This document shows, piece after piece, positions 16,451 to 24,935 of a stretch of DNA of 64,000 nt (within the stretch, counting starts at the first letter, position 1; every line of letters starts with the position of its first letter). The stretch is from RUG12783 sp946409545. Lineage in GTDB: Bacteria; Bacillota_I; Bacilli_A; RF39; UBA660. Under the pieces are notes generated by a model, which was not told the origin of the DNA, made no database searches, and saw nothing but the letters and a program-made list of their open reading frames with translations. The position numbers and the translations under genes were made by a program. The stretch covers positions 1-64,000 of the forward strand of contig CAMJWT010000008.1 of assembly GCA_946409545.1 (NCBI GenBank), given 5' to 3'.

Positions 16451-18304
16451 ATGAAAAATGAAAGATTAAAGGCTTTAGAAAGATTGGTAAAAACTTTGCC
16501 TGAAGAAGAAGCAAAAAGAGTTGTTAGATTATTTGAATCTGGAAAGATGACAGGTTATCCAACTGTTGATAGACCATGGGACTTTTTCTATAAAGATATA
16601 GAGAAGAATGAATTGTTTTTGGATACAACCCCATATCAAGGTTTAGTAATCGGAAATAAAGATTATCCTGATGAAAGCGCAATTGGATATTTTGGCGCTG
16701 ATGTTTCTTTCGGAGAATTATTAAAAAATATTGATATAGTTGCGAAATCTTTAGAAGAGTATGGTATTAAAAAGGGAGATTTTGTTACGATATGTTCAAC
16801 AACTAATCCAGAAGTTGTGTATATTTTTTATGCAATAAGTAAAATTGGTGCAGTTGCAAACGTTATTGCTCCATTTTATACGCCAGAAGAGTTTATGGCA
16901 AGAGTTCAGGAATGTGATAGTAAAATTATTATCATGGTTGATAAATTTATGCCAAAATTCAAAGATGTACTTAATAGAGAAAAACAAAAAAATGTTGTTG
17001 TATTACCAATGATGAATTCATCATTAATGCGTTTTATAACGAAAAAGTATAAGATTGATGGAAAAGCAAATGAAACTAGTTGGAATACTTTTATAAAAGA
17101 TGGTTCTCATCGAAAAGATGCTTTGGTTGATCCGTATGAATTTGGTAAGCCACAAGCAATGGTGTATTCAAGTGGATCAACTGGTCCATCAAAAGGAATT
17201 TTATTGTCTGTAGATAGTTTCCAAAAGTTAATAAATGCATACGGTAATTCTGGATTTGATACATCTAGATTACAAAAGGTATATCAAAATATACCACCAT
17301 GGCATTCAACTGGATTAAGTTTAGGAATCAACTTTCCATTATCATTTGGAGTTAAGGTTTATACAGATCCAAGATTTGATACAAGTGTTTTTGTAAAAAA
17401 TGTACTAAGATTTAAACCAGAGTATATTTTAACTAATACAACGATGTATCAAGGTTTTACTTATGAAGAGAATCTTCGTAGAATGAAGGGTAAATCTTTA
17501 GAGTTTTTAAAATATCCTGTTGAAGGTGGAGAACCTCTAACAGAAAAAGATATTTCAAATATTGAAGGAGTCTTTAGAAGTCATGGATCTACGGCAAGAT
17601 TATTAAATGGTTATGGTCAATGTGAATGTGGTGCAACTGTTACAACAGATATTACATCTCATAAATTTTCAAATGATGCTTCAGGAATTCCACTTCCTGA
17701 CATTACGACTGTAGGTGTTTTTGATGATGATTTTAGAGAACTAAAATATGGTGAACGTGGTAATATTTTTGTAAAAACTGATATTGGAATGATTGAATAC
17801 TTCAAAAAGCCAGTTGAAACAAGTGAATTCTTTTATACCGATTCTAATGGAGATAAATGGAGTCAAACTGGTGACGTTGGATATATTGATCGTGACGGAA
17901 GTTTAGTCGTTCTTGGTAGAAAAAGTGATTATTCAGTAATTGATGGCGAAAAAATATATAATTTTGATATTGAAAGGGCGATATTACAATTAACTACGGT
18001 TAAATTATGTGAGGTTCAAACTCATCCAAATGATAGCAATAAACTTGTTGCTCATATTGTGTGGGAAAATGAGATTAAAGCATTATTAAAAAAGAATCCT
18101 GAAAAGGTATATGACTATCTTGCTGAAATTCAAGATGTTGTAATGAAATTAATAGGTAAAAAAGAAGCAGTTCCAGGTTTGTTTTGTATAAGAGATAATT
18201 TCCCAAGTGCATATTCTGGAAAAAGAGATGTCAAATTTATCAGAAATGATGTTGATGGTTTGATTGAAATGGAAATACCTAAGCAAAAAATTATAGTAAA
18301 ATAG
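16451..18304 (+). CDS. AMP-forming acyl-CoA synthetase/ligase family enzyme (617 aa)
   Basis: ANL-superfamily adenylate-forming enzyme that activates a carboxylate as acyl-AMP and usually transfers it to CoA or a carrier protein. The P-loop YSSGSTGPSKG lies at residues 239-249. LNGYGQCECG matches the A5 motif. WSQTGDVGYIDRDG followed by LVVLGRKSDY matches the A7/A8 region, and PSAYSGKRDVK near residue 590 holds the likely A10 lysine. No membrane segment or carrier domain is fused. The substrate cannot be read from sequence. No fatty-acid or polyketide genes are nearby; the only neighbour is the phosphoacceptor-less kinase 47 bases downstream. AAGGGG lies about 15 bases before the ATG, farther than usual. 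Confidence 0.88.
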   Translation: MKNERLKALERLVKTLPEEEAKRVVRLFESGKMTGYPTVDRPWDFFYKDIEKNELFLDTTPYQGLVIGNKDYPDESAIGYFGADVSFGELLKNIDIVAKSLEEYGIKKGDFVTICSTTNPEVVYIFYAISKIGAVANVIAPFYTPEEFMARVQECDSKIIIMVDKFMPKFKDVLNREKQKNVVVLPMMNSSLMRFITKKYKIDGKANETSWNTFIKDGSHRKDALVDPYEFGKPQAMVYSSGSTGPSKGILLSVDSFQKLINAYGNSGFDTSRLQKVYQNIPPWHSTGLSLGINFPLSFGVKVYTDPRFDTSVFVKNVLRFKPEYILTNTTMYQGFTYEENLRRMKGKSLEFLKYPVEGGEPLTEKDISNIEGVFRSHGSTARLLNGYGQCECGATVTTDITSHKFSNDASGIPLPDITTVGVFDDDFRELKYGERGNIFVKTDIGMIEYFKKPVETSEFFYTDSNGDKWSQTGDVGYIDRDGSLVVLGRKSDYSVIDGEKIYNFDIERAILQLTTVKLCEVQTHPNDSNKLVAHIVWENEIKALLKKNPEKVYDYLAEIQDVVMKLIGKKEAVPGLFCIRDNFPSAYSGKRDVKFIRNDVDGLIEMEIPKQKIIVK

Positions 18305-18351
18305 ATAGAAAAAGCTAAATAATATGTTATACTTATATAGTAGGTGATGAT

Positions 18352-20136
18352 ATGAAATTCTCTTTGCTATTTTTCACATATTTATTTAGCTTTTTTTACA
18401 TAGTATTTTTAGCTATAGTTTATTTTTCAAAAGGTAGACTTAATAATAATGAAAATAAAATTTATAAAAAATTAATAATTACAAATATTGTTGGTATTGT
18501 TATTCAAATATTTTGTGAGTTCTTTTCAGCTTTTGATATAAAAATGCTGAATTATGTAGCAACTAAGTTGTTATTAGTATATTTCATTGTTTGGATTGCA
18601 CAGTTTTTAGGATATGTTTTAGAAATTTCAAACATTAGAGATATTAGAATAAAAAAAGTAAATATGTTTTTAGTTATAGTTTTTTCTCTTATTGTTTTTA
18701 TATTACCTTATGAAGCATATATAAATCAAAATGAAGGTATTTATTATACCAGTGGTTTAGATACAAAGTTTACGTACGTCTTATCAATTATATATACAAC
18801 TTCAATTTCAGTTATATCATTTTTTAAACGTAAGATTATTTCCACGAAGAAGGCAGTACCAATTTATATGTTGGTTGTATTCTTTATAATATCAGGATTA
18901 ATTCAATTCTTTAGACCAGAATTAACAATTATCGTTCAAATAGAAACATTCATATGTTTGATTATGTATTTTACAATTGAAAATCCGGATGTAAAAATGT
19001 TAAATGAATTGTATCGTAACCGAGAACTAATGGAACAAGGATATGAAGATAAATATAACTTTTTATTTGAAATGACCCAAGATGCAAAAAAACCTTTGCT
19101 TGATTTGAATCGTGTATGTAGTGAATTAAGATTAACTGAAGATCCACAAAAATTTAAAGATGGATTAGCGGTTATTAATAATTTAACAAGACAATTAGAT
19201 TTTTCAATCAATAATGTTCTAAATGTTTCGTCATTTGATGTCCAAAAATTAAAACTAATTGATACTAAATATGATATCTTAAAGGTTTGCGAAGGACTAG
19301 AAGCAACTATTAGAGGAGAAGTAAAAGAAAATGTTAGCTTTAACGTTGAAATGCCAAAGAATGCACCAATTCTTTATGGCGATTATATGAAGTTAAGACA
19401 AATATTATACTCACTTCTTAATAATGCATGTAAAAACACTAATGATGGAAACATAAATTTCAGATTAAATATTATTGAAAAATATGACTTCAGTAGATTG
19501 ATATTTAATATATCAGATACTGGTGTTGGTATGTCTATTGATAAGATTAATGATATCTTAAGCGCAACAGGTGAACTTGATAAAAACGAACTTGAAATTC
19601 TTGAAAAGAAAGAGTTCAACTTCAAGGTTTGTCAAAAAGTTGTTAAGATTATGGGTGGAAATATAATGATTAAATCTACAGTTGGTAAGGGAACAGATTT
19701 AACCTTAACATTGGATCAAAGAGTATACCATGAAGAAGAAAATAGTATTTTAAATGAATATGAAAATATAATCAGTGCTAAAAAAAGAGTATTAATGGTA
19801 ATACAAAATAAAGATTTAGTTGCTTATATTAAGAAAAAATTAAATATGAATAATATAGATTATTCTGCGTTTGCCTTTGGCGGTGATGCTGTTGATAGAT
19901 TGAAAGCTGGTAAAGAATTTGACTATATAATAGTTGAAGATGAAATGAAAGAAATGAGTGGTATGGCAACTCTTCAAGAGTTCAAGAAACTTAAAGGCTT
20001 TAATACTCCAGTTATTACTGTTTTAGGAAAGAATAAAGAAAATATTAAACATCATTATCTTGAAGATGGTTTTGCTGACTATATTCTTGCTGACAAGCTA
20101 GAAGATGAGTTAATTAGAATAATTAATAAATATTAA
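18352..20136 (+). CDS. Hybrid histidine kinase-like membrane protein lacking phosphoacceptor residues (594 aa)
   Basis: Domain order: about seven membrane helices (residues 1-215), a dimerisation helix pair (about 230-300), an HATPase domain (about 330-460) and a receiver-like domain (about 480-594). ATP-site residues look intact: Asn358 in LLNNACKNT, Asp389 in SDTGVGM, and GKGTDLTLTL. The phosphoacceptor His is absent: the H-box reads EMTQDAKKPL with Gln243 where His belongs. The receiver lacks its acidic pair (VLMVIQNKD) and has Glu529 aligned with the phospho-Asp (IIVEDEM; Asp530 is adjacent). A GTAGGTGATGAT ribosome site precedes ATG. It looks like an ATP-binding signalling pseudokinase, probably linked to the ligase upstream. 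Confidence 0.8.
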   Translation: MKFSLLFFTYLFSFFYIVFLAIVYFSKGRLNNNENKIYKKLIITNIVGIVIQIFCEFFSAFDIKMLNYVATKLLLVYFIVWIAQFLGYVLEISNIRDIRIKKVNMFLVIVFSLIVFILPYEAYINQNEGIYYTSGLDTKFTYVLSIIYTTSISVISFFKRKIISTKKAVPIYMLVVFFIISGLIQFFRPELTIIVQIETFICLIMYFTIENPDVKMLNELYRNRELMEQGYEDKYNFLFEMTQDAKKPLLDLNRVCSELRLTEDPQKFKDGLAVINNLTRQLDFSINNVLNVSSFDVQKLKLIDTKYDILKVCEGLEATIRGEVKENVSFNVEMPKNAPILYGDYMKLRQILYSLLNNACKNTNDGNINFRLNIIEKYDFSRLIFNISDTGVGMSIDKINDILSATGELDKNELEILEKKEFNFKVCQKVVKIMGGNIMIKSTVGKGTDLTLTLDQRVYHEEENSILNEYENIISAKKRVLMVIQNKDLVAYIKKKLNMNNIDYSAFAFGGDAVDRLKAGKEFDYIIVEDEMKEMSGMATLQEFKKLKGFNTPVITVLGKNKENIKHHYLEDGFADYILADKLEDELIRIINKY

Positions 20137-20155
20137 AGGACTTTTGTCCTTTTTT
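20135..20155 (+). terminator. Terminator after the kinase-like gene
   Basis: AAAGGAC-TTTT-GTCCTTT stem-loop with T tract, beginning at the stop codon. Confidence 0.85.
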
Positions 20156-20156
20156 C

Positions 20157-20185
20157 TTTACAAAAAAATATTAATAGAGTATACT
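20157..20185 (+). promoter_or_regulatory. Promoter of the glyS T-box transcript
   Basis: TTTACA (20157-20162), 17-base spacer, TATACT (20180-20185). The -35 overlaps the end of the upstream terminator tract. Transcription should start near 20192. Confidence 0.75.
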
Positions 20186-20191
20186 CAATGT

Positions 20192-20325
20192 ATAAATTTA
20201 GTAATTAATGCGATGAAGGTGTGGAAAACTGGAGCTATTAAGTTAAAGGGATTCTTTGGAATAAATAGAGTGGAACCGCGGAGTAATTCGTCTCTATGAT
20301 ACAAAAAGAGTCTCTTTTTTATTTT
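20192..20325 (+). promoter_or_regulatory. Compact glycine T-box leader
   Basis: The invariant T-box AGTGGAACCGCGG is at 20268-20281. Its variable base is A, matching the U discriminator expected in tRNA-Gly. Flanking ATAGAG (before) and CTCTAT (after) form the antiterminator stem around the T-box bulge. Upstream, AATTTAGTA can pair with TATTAAGTT to make a short Stem I of roughly 50 nt. Its 3' side reads CTGGAGC, offering GGA as a glycine specifier codon. AAAG/CTTT forms a small Stem III. The whole leader is only about 135 nt, and the distal Stem I loops that contact the tRNA elbow seem absent. The output switch is ambiguous: a weak terminator (CTCT/AGAG plus T run) or pairing of TCTCT with the GGAGA ribosome site. 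Confidence 0.85.
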
Positions 20326-20339
20326 AGGGAGATGATAGT

Positions 20340-21704
20340 ATGAAAATGGAAGACTTAGTTAATTACTGTAAACAATATGGTTTTGTATTTCCAGGAAGTG
20401 AAATCTATGGTGGTTTTGCGAATACTTGGGATTTTGGACCTGTTGGAGTAGAACTTAAAAACAATGTAAAAAGATGTTGGTGGAAAAGATTTGTTCAAGA
20501 AGATCCAAAGACATATGGAGTTGATGCGGCAATTCTTATGAACCCAAGAACTTGGGCTGCTTCTGGTCATATTGATTCTTTTAGTGATCCAAAAATGGAT
20601 TGTAAGAAATGTAAACAAAGGTTTAGAGCCGATAACTTAATTGAAGAATTCTCAAAAGGTGAAGTTAGTGCGGAAGGTATGACTAACGAAGAAATGATGA
20701 AATATATTGAAGACAATCATGTAGTATGTCCTAATTGTCATGGCTTTAATTGGTCTGAAATTCGTCAATTTAAATTAATGTTTGAAACTAGTCGTGGTAC
20801 TGTAGAAGGTGAGAAAGATACGGTTTATCTTCGTCCTGAAACTTGCCAAGGTGAATATGTTAACTTTATGAATATTCAAAGAAGTATGCGTGCTAAACTT
20901 CCTTTTGCAATTGCGCAAATTGGTAAGAGTTTCCGTAATGAAATTACACCAGGTAACTTCTTATTTAGAACAATTGAATTTGAACAAATGGAATTACAAA
21001 AATTCTGTAAAGATAGTGAGTCTATGGATATCTTTGCTGATTATAAAGAAAGAGCTTTAAAGTTTGTTGAAGATTTAGGTTTACCTAGTGATAAACTTCG
21101 TTTCCATGATCATGATAAACTTGCTCATTATGCTAAATGTGCTTGTGATATTCAATATAATTTTCCTATTGGTTGGGAAGAATTGAATGGTATTCATCAT
21201 CGTGGTACTTGGGATTTATCAAGACATAGTGAATTCTCTGGTGAGAAACTAGAATATCTTGACCCTGATACTAATGAAAAATATATTCCAACAATTATTG
21301 AATATTCTATTGGTGCTGATAGATTAACATTAGCGTTATTATGTCAAGGTTATGAAAATCAAACATTAGAAGATGGTAGTACAAGAGAAGTTATGCATTT
21401 ACTTCCAGCTCTTGCTCCTTATAAAGTTTGTGTACTTCCTTTAATTAAGAAAAATCATAGTGAAAAAGCAATGGAAGTATTTAATATGTTAGCTAAGAAT
21501 TTCTCAACAACTTATGATGAAACAGCTAATATTGGTAAACGTTATAGAAGACAAGATGCTATTGGTACACCATTCTGTGTAACTGTTGATGATGAAACAA
21601 TTAATAATAATACAGTAACTATTCGTGATCGTGATACAATGGAACAAATTACTTTACCACTTGATGAAGTAATTAGTTATATTGAAGAAAGAGTTAAGTT
21701 TTAA
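20340..21704 (+). CDS. glyS: Glycyl-tRNA synthetase (single-chain, class II)
   Basis: Charges tRNA-Gly in the cytosol. The 454-residue protein is the alpha2-type eukaryal/archaeal-like GlyRS found in many low-GC Gram-positives, not the glyQ-glyS type. The opening FVFPGSEIYGGFANTWDFGPVG is the class II motif 1 region. A zinc ribbon spans CKKC and CPNC (about residues 83-137). FRNEITPGNFLFRTIEFEQME is motif 2, and GADRLTLALL is motif 3. The C-terminal anticodon-binding domain begins around residue 350 (APYKVCVLPL). The ribosome site GGGAGATGAT is the probable target of T-box control. The stop overlaps the next gene (TAATG). Confidence 0.97.
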   Translation: MKMEDLVNYCKQYGFVFPGSEIYGGFANTWDFGPVGVELKNNVKRCWWKRFVQEDPKTYGVDAAILMNPRTWAASGHIDSFSDPKMDCKKCKQRFRADNLIEEFSKGEVSAEGMTNEEMMKYIEDNHVVCPNCHGFNWSEIRQFKLMFETSRGTVEGEKDTVYLRPETCQGEYVNFMNIQRSMRAKLPFAIAQIGKSFRNEITPGNFLFRTIEFEQMELQKFCKDSESMDIFADYKERALKFVEDLGLPSDKLRFHDHDKLAHYAKCACDIQYNFPIGWEELNGIHHRGTWDLSRHSEFSGEKLEYLDPDTNEKYIPTIIEYSIGADRLTLALLCQGYENQTLEDGSTREVMHLLPALAPYKVCVLPLIKKNHSEKAMEVFNMLAKNFSTTYDETANIGKRYRRQDAIGTPFCVTVDDETINNNTVTIRDRDTMEQITLPLDEVISYIEERVKF

Positions 21705-22414
21705 TGAATTTAGTTTTAATTGGTGGAGGTAATAATGGCCATACCCGAAGTGATGGCACAAAAACCCCATATGAATTAAAAGAAATAGATGAATATGTTA
21801 GTACTTTAACTAATGATAAAAAATTATTATTTATAGGTCACGCTAATAAAGAATTTGAAAGAACTTACTTTAAGACAATCAAAGAGATATATGAACCTTT
21901 TGGTTTCGAATGTAAAATAATGAAATTAAATTTTATAAAGAATCAAGATAAATGTAGAGAATTATTAGATTGGGCTAGTGTTATCTATATTGGTGGTGGT
22001 AATACCAAAGTTATGCTTGATAAGTGGAAAGAATATAATTTTACAGAATTATTTCTTTCGTACTTAGATAAAAAAATAATTGTTGGTATATCAGCAGGAG
22101 CTTGCATTTTCTTTAAAAAGTTTAATACAGATTCGTTATTACAAGAAACTGGTGAATATAAAATAATAGATGGTCTTAATGTTATTTCTTATATGATGAC
22201 GCCTCATGCTAATGATCTAGAAAGATTAAAAGTAACTAATGATTATATTAAAGATAATGATATTATTAATTTATCTTTTAGTAAAAGTATTGCTCTTCAT
22301 ATAAAAGATGATAATTATAAAATTATTAAATGTAAGTTAGATGATTTTAAACCTTTTTTGAAAGTCAATAATAAAGAAATAACTAAAGATGGTTTATTAA
22401 GTAAGATTATCTAA
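21704..22414 (+). CDS. Peptidase S51 / dipeptidase E-like protein (236 aa)
   Basis: Class I glutamine-amidotransferase-like fold with a nucleophilic serine. GISAGACIFF (about residues 130-139) contains the nucleophile elbow Gly-x-Ser-x-Gly. YIGGGNTKVMLDKW (about 91-104) is the S51 signature, and MMTPHANDLERL resembles the region around the family His. Homologues cleave N-terminal Asp-x dipeptides or cyanophycin. It is cytosolic, 236 residues, typical length. It starts in the glyS stop codon overlap, so it is expressed from the T-box-controlled transcript, though a functional link to glycine charging is not obvious. Confidence 0.88.
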   Translation: MNLVLIGGGNNGHTRSDGTKTPYELKEIDEYVSTLTNDKKLLFIGHANKEFERTYFKTIKEIYEPFGFECKIMKLNFIKNQDKCRELLDWASVIYIGGGNTKVMLDKWKEYNFTELFLSYLDKKIIVGISAGACIFFKKFNTDSLLQETGEYKIIDGLNVISYMMTPHANDLERLKVTNDYIKDNDIINLSFSKSIALHIKDDNYKIIKCKLDDFKPFLKVNNKEITKDGLLSKII

Positions 22415-22415
22415 T

Positions 22416-22445
22416 AAAAAAGAAACCTTTGTGTTTCTTTTTTTA
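22416..22445 (+). terminator. Terminator of the glyS transcript
   Basis: AAAGAAAC-CTTTGT-GTTTCTTT stem-loop with a T tract just after the S51 peptidase stop. Confidence 0.88.
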
Positions 22446-22479
22446 TACTGTAAAGAAAGTGAAAAATAATTCTAAATTA

Positions 22480-22509
22480 TTGCGTCAATATGCCTAAATG
22501 CTTTATAAT
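22480..22509 (+). promoter_or_regulatory. Promoter of the TasA/SipW operon
   Basis: TTGCGT (22480-22485), 18-base spacer, TATAAT (22504-22509). The start site predicted near 22516 rules out in-frame ATGs at 22490 and 22514 as real starts. Confidence 0.7.
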
Positions 22510-22552
22510 TATTATGTATAGTAGTAGAGGAGGCGATTATAAGAGAATAATT

Positions 22553-23665
22553 ATGCGTTTAGATAGAAAGATATTTGTTCTAGGATTGTTTTTCTTCATA
22601 GTGATGACTATTTCAGGCATTTATTCTTTATCTAATACAATTGATAGTATAGAAAATCCCTTATCTATTGCTTATGTAGATATTGAGTTAACTACGGATA
22701 TAGGTGATTCAGTGGTTTTACCTGGTGAATTAATATCATTAAATCCTAAGGTAAAAAACATTGGAATCGATTGCTATCTTCGATTTAAAATAGAATACTT
22801 TGTTAATGATACTAAAAAGAATTACGAAGAGTTATCTATTACAGTTGATTCAAATGATTGGGTAAAGAAAGGTGATTATTTCTATTACAAAGAAGTATTT
22901 AAGAGAAATAATAATGTTTTATTGTTTGATAATTTATTAATACCATCAACTTATGACAATAAGTATAAAGATAGTGAATTAGAGATTAAGATTACAGCAG
23001 AAGCTATTCAAGCTGATAATTTTAATCAAGATTTAAATTCAAATTCACCTTGGGGAGATGTTCCTATTAAGAAGAAGGTTGAAAGAAATTATTCACTTGA
23101 TACTGAAGGTACGCAAACAATAATTTATGAAAATAATTCAGATCGATATCTAACTGTTGATTCTAAATTCTTTAATGGTTTAGTTAATCTAAAACCAGGA
23201 GATGTTAAAACTGATTATATTAATGTAGATAATACTAGCAAAGGTAAACTTGCATTATATTTAAAAGTAGAATCAGATATTACATATCAAGTTGAAAAAG
23301 AGTTATTAGAAACAATTAAGTTAACTATTACTGATAGTTCAAATAACACTTTGTATGACGGACCATTATTAAATAGTGTTAATAACTATCTAAAGACTTA
23401 TAATAAAAATGAAAAAGATAAGTTAACATTAAAAATTAGTGTTCCACATGATGTAGATAACGAATATAGTGGTTTGTTATCAAAGATAATTTGGAGTTTA
23501 TCATGTGAAGAAGAAAATGTCCCAGTACCAAAAACAGGAGACGAAAAATTAGATGTGTCTATTAAAATGTTTATTCTTTCATTTATTGGATTTATAATGT
23601 GTTTAATATTTGGAAAAATGAATAATGATAGAGAAGAAAAAATAAGAAAGAAAGAGGAGAATTAA
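22553..23665 (+). CDS. Sortase-anchored surface protein with VPKTG signal, first gene of sipW operon (370 aa)
   Basis: An extracellular wall-anchored protein. Signal/membrane segment about residues 6-28; beta-rich ectodomain with the phrase SIAYVDIELTTDIGDSVVLPGE, which resembles the TasA/camelysin N-terminal fold. C-terminal sorting signal: VPVPKTGDEK, a hydrophobic helix (about 335-355) and a basic tail. It is followed directly by a TasA-like gene and sipW, so it is probably the anchor or accessory protein for the TasA-type filament. The ATG at 22553 is chosen from promoter position. AGAGGAGG lies about 19 bases upstream, unusually far. Confidence 0.83.
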   Translation: MRLDRKIFVLGLFFFIVMTISGIYSLSNTIDSIENPLSIAYVDIELTTDIGDSVVLPGELISLNPKVKNIGIDCYLRFKIEYFVNDTKKNYEELSITVDSNDWVKKGDYFYYKEVFKRNNNVLLFDNLLIPSTYDNKYKDSELEIKITAEAIQADNFNQDLNSNSPWGDVPIKKKVERNYSLDTEGTQTIIYENNSDRYLTVDSKFFNGLVNLKPGDVKTDYINVDNTSKGKLALYLKVESDITYQVEKELLETIKLTITDSSNNTLYDGPLLNSVNNYLKTYNKNEKDKLTLKISVPHDVDNEYSGLLSKIIWSLSCEEENVPVPKTGDEKLDVSIKMFILSFIGFIMCLIFGKMNNDREEKIRKKEEN

Positions 23666-24274
23666 ATGAAGAAAAGAAAATTATTATTAGCTGCCATTGC
23701 TTTACTATTAGTATTTGGAATTGGTAGCACAATTGCATATTTAACTGATACAGAATCACAAACAAACGTATTTACAATGGGTAAGGTTGATATTACATTA
23801 AGTGAAGGAAATTGGAATGCCAATAATGCAAAAGGTATGGTTCCAGGACAAACTGTTGTAAAGGAACCAACTATTACAAATGTTGGAGAATCAAAAGCTT
23901 ATGTATTTATTCAAGTTGTTGAACCTTGCGTAAATGGTAAAAAAGTATTTGATTATACAGTAAATACTGGATGGGTACCAAAAGATGGTACAGCTGCTGC
24001 TTGTGCTGCTGACTCAGATAGTGATATCACAACAGTTTATGCTTATGGATCTGCTAGTGCAATGACTGTTACTCAAAAAAATGATGTAACTGCAAAATTA
24101 TTTGATAATGTTACTTTAAATACAACTTTAAATACAACTGATTTAGATGAATTAAGTGCAAGAGATACAACTAATCATGAAGTTAATGTTGTTGTAACAG
24201 GATATGGAATTCAAAGTGAAAATTTAGGAGCAACAACACCAACAGCTGTTTGGGCAAAATATTCTTCTAACTAA
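23666..24274 (+). CDS. TasA/camelysin-like SipW-dependent protein (202 aa)
   Basis: Family members are secreted beta-rich proteins processed by SipW and may polymerise into biofilm fibres. The SipW-type signal peptide is clear: basic start, hydrophobic residues 6-20, then GSTIAYLTDTESQTNVFTMGKVDI, where cleavage normally falls after the Ala-Tyr-like region. VPGQTVVKEPTITNVGESKAYVFIQV is the typical TasA beta segment. No C-terminal anchor is present. It starts directly after the stop of the preceding gene and is followed 16 bases later by its own peptidase gene. The substrate relationship is strongly supported by signal peptide and adjacency. Confidence 0.9.
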   Translation: MKKRKLLLAAIALLLVFGIGSTIAYLTDTESQTNVFTMGKVDITLSEGNWNANNAKGMVPGQTVVKEPTITNVGESKAYVFIQVVEPCVNGKKVFDYTVNTGWVPKDGTAAACAADSDSDITTVYAYGSASAMTVTQKNDVTAKLFDNVTLNTTLNTTDLDELSARDTTNHEVNVVVTGYGIQSENLGATTPTAVWAKYSSN

Positions 24275-24290
24275 TTAATGATTTAGAGTT

Positions 24291-24773
24291 ATGAAAGCAA
24301 TAAAGAATATAATCGATATTGTATTAACATTAGTCATAGTTATTTGCGTTGCCGTTGGTGGATTATATTTATTTAATATAAAACCTTATGTTGTTTTATC
24401 TGGTTCTATGGAACCTGAGATACATACTGGAAGTTTGGCTTTTATTGATCATAGTGCTAAATTTGATGATATTAGAGAAAATGACATTATTGCCTTTAAT
24501 TTAAATGGTACGATGGTTACTCATAGAGTAGCAGAAGTAAATGCTCAAGGTTTAATAACCAAAGGTGATGCCAATTCAACTGTTGATGGTGGAGTTGTAA
24601 CAGCAGAGAATTTTGTTGGGAAGACATTATTTAGTGTTCCTAAGGTTGGATATCTTGTAAAAGTTATTCAATCAAAAAATGGGAAGATCATTTTTATAGC
24701 AGGTATCGTTCTTATGTTTGTATTATCATTTATTGGTGATAACAAAGAAAAACCTGATTATATAAAACAGTAA
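24291..24773 (+). CDS. sipW: SipW-type signal peptidase I (ER-type, Ser/His)
   Basis: Membrane serine peptidase that removes signal peptides from TasA-like proteins. The N-terminal membrane helix spans residues 7-28. The nucleophile motif is SGSMEPEI (Ser at about residue 40). TMVTHRVAEV supplies the His that replaces the Lys general base of ordinary bacterial SPase I, diagnostic for the ER/SipW subtype. TKGDANSTVDG is the conserved box after it. A second membrane helix spans about residues 130-150. The 160-residue length is typical. No strong ribosome site precedes the ATG, so translation may be coupled to the TasA-like gene. Confidence 0.94.
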   Translation: MKAIKNIIDIVLTLVIVICVAVGGLYLFNIKPYVVLSGSMEPEIHTGSLAFIDHSAKFDDIRENDIIAFNLNGTMVTHRVAEVNAQGLITKGDANSTVDGGVVTAENFVGKTLFSVPKVGYLVKVIQSKNGKIIFIAGIVLMFVLSFIGDNKEKPDYIKQ

Positions 24774-24802
24774 TATAACTTAATATGTGAATTTATATAT
24801 AT

Positions 24803-24874
24803 AAAGGAACAATATGCATAATAAGTATGATTGTTAGAACATTGATAATATACTTAAAATGCTATTGTTCCTTT
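24803..24874 (+). repeat. 72-nt inverted repeat / long hairpin downstream of sipW
   Basis: AAAGGAACAATA at the left end pairs with TATTGTTCCTTT at the right end. The stem continues with GCA/TGC and inner AAGTAT/ATACTT, leaving a loop of about 21 nt. It is not followed by a T tract and a separate canonical terminator lies 12 bases further on. It could be an mRNA 3'-end stabiliser, a small RNA or a remnant of a miniature element. Confidence 0.75.
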
Positions 24875-24886
24875 CAATAGTAAATA

Positions 24887-24911
24887 AAAGTCACTTTTTA
24901 GTGACTTTTTT
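24887..24911 (+). terminator. Terminator of the sipW operon
   Basis: AAAGTCAC-TTTTTA-GTGACTTT stem-loop followed by a T tract. Confidence 0.88.
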
Positions 24912-24922
24912 ATTTTATATAG

Positions 24923-24928
24923 TATAAT
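24923..24928 (+). promoter_or_regulatory. -10 element for a leaderless gene
   Basis: TATAAT ends 7 bases before the A of the ATG at 24936, so the transcript probably starts at or next to the start codon. No ribosome site lies between. The -35 is not clear. Confidence 0.6.
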
Positions 24929-24935
24929 AATTAGC

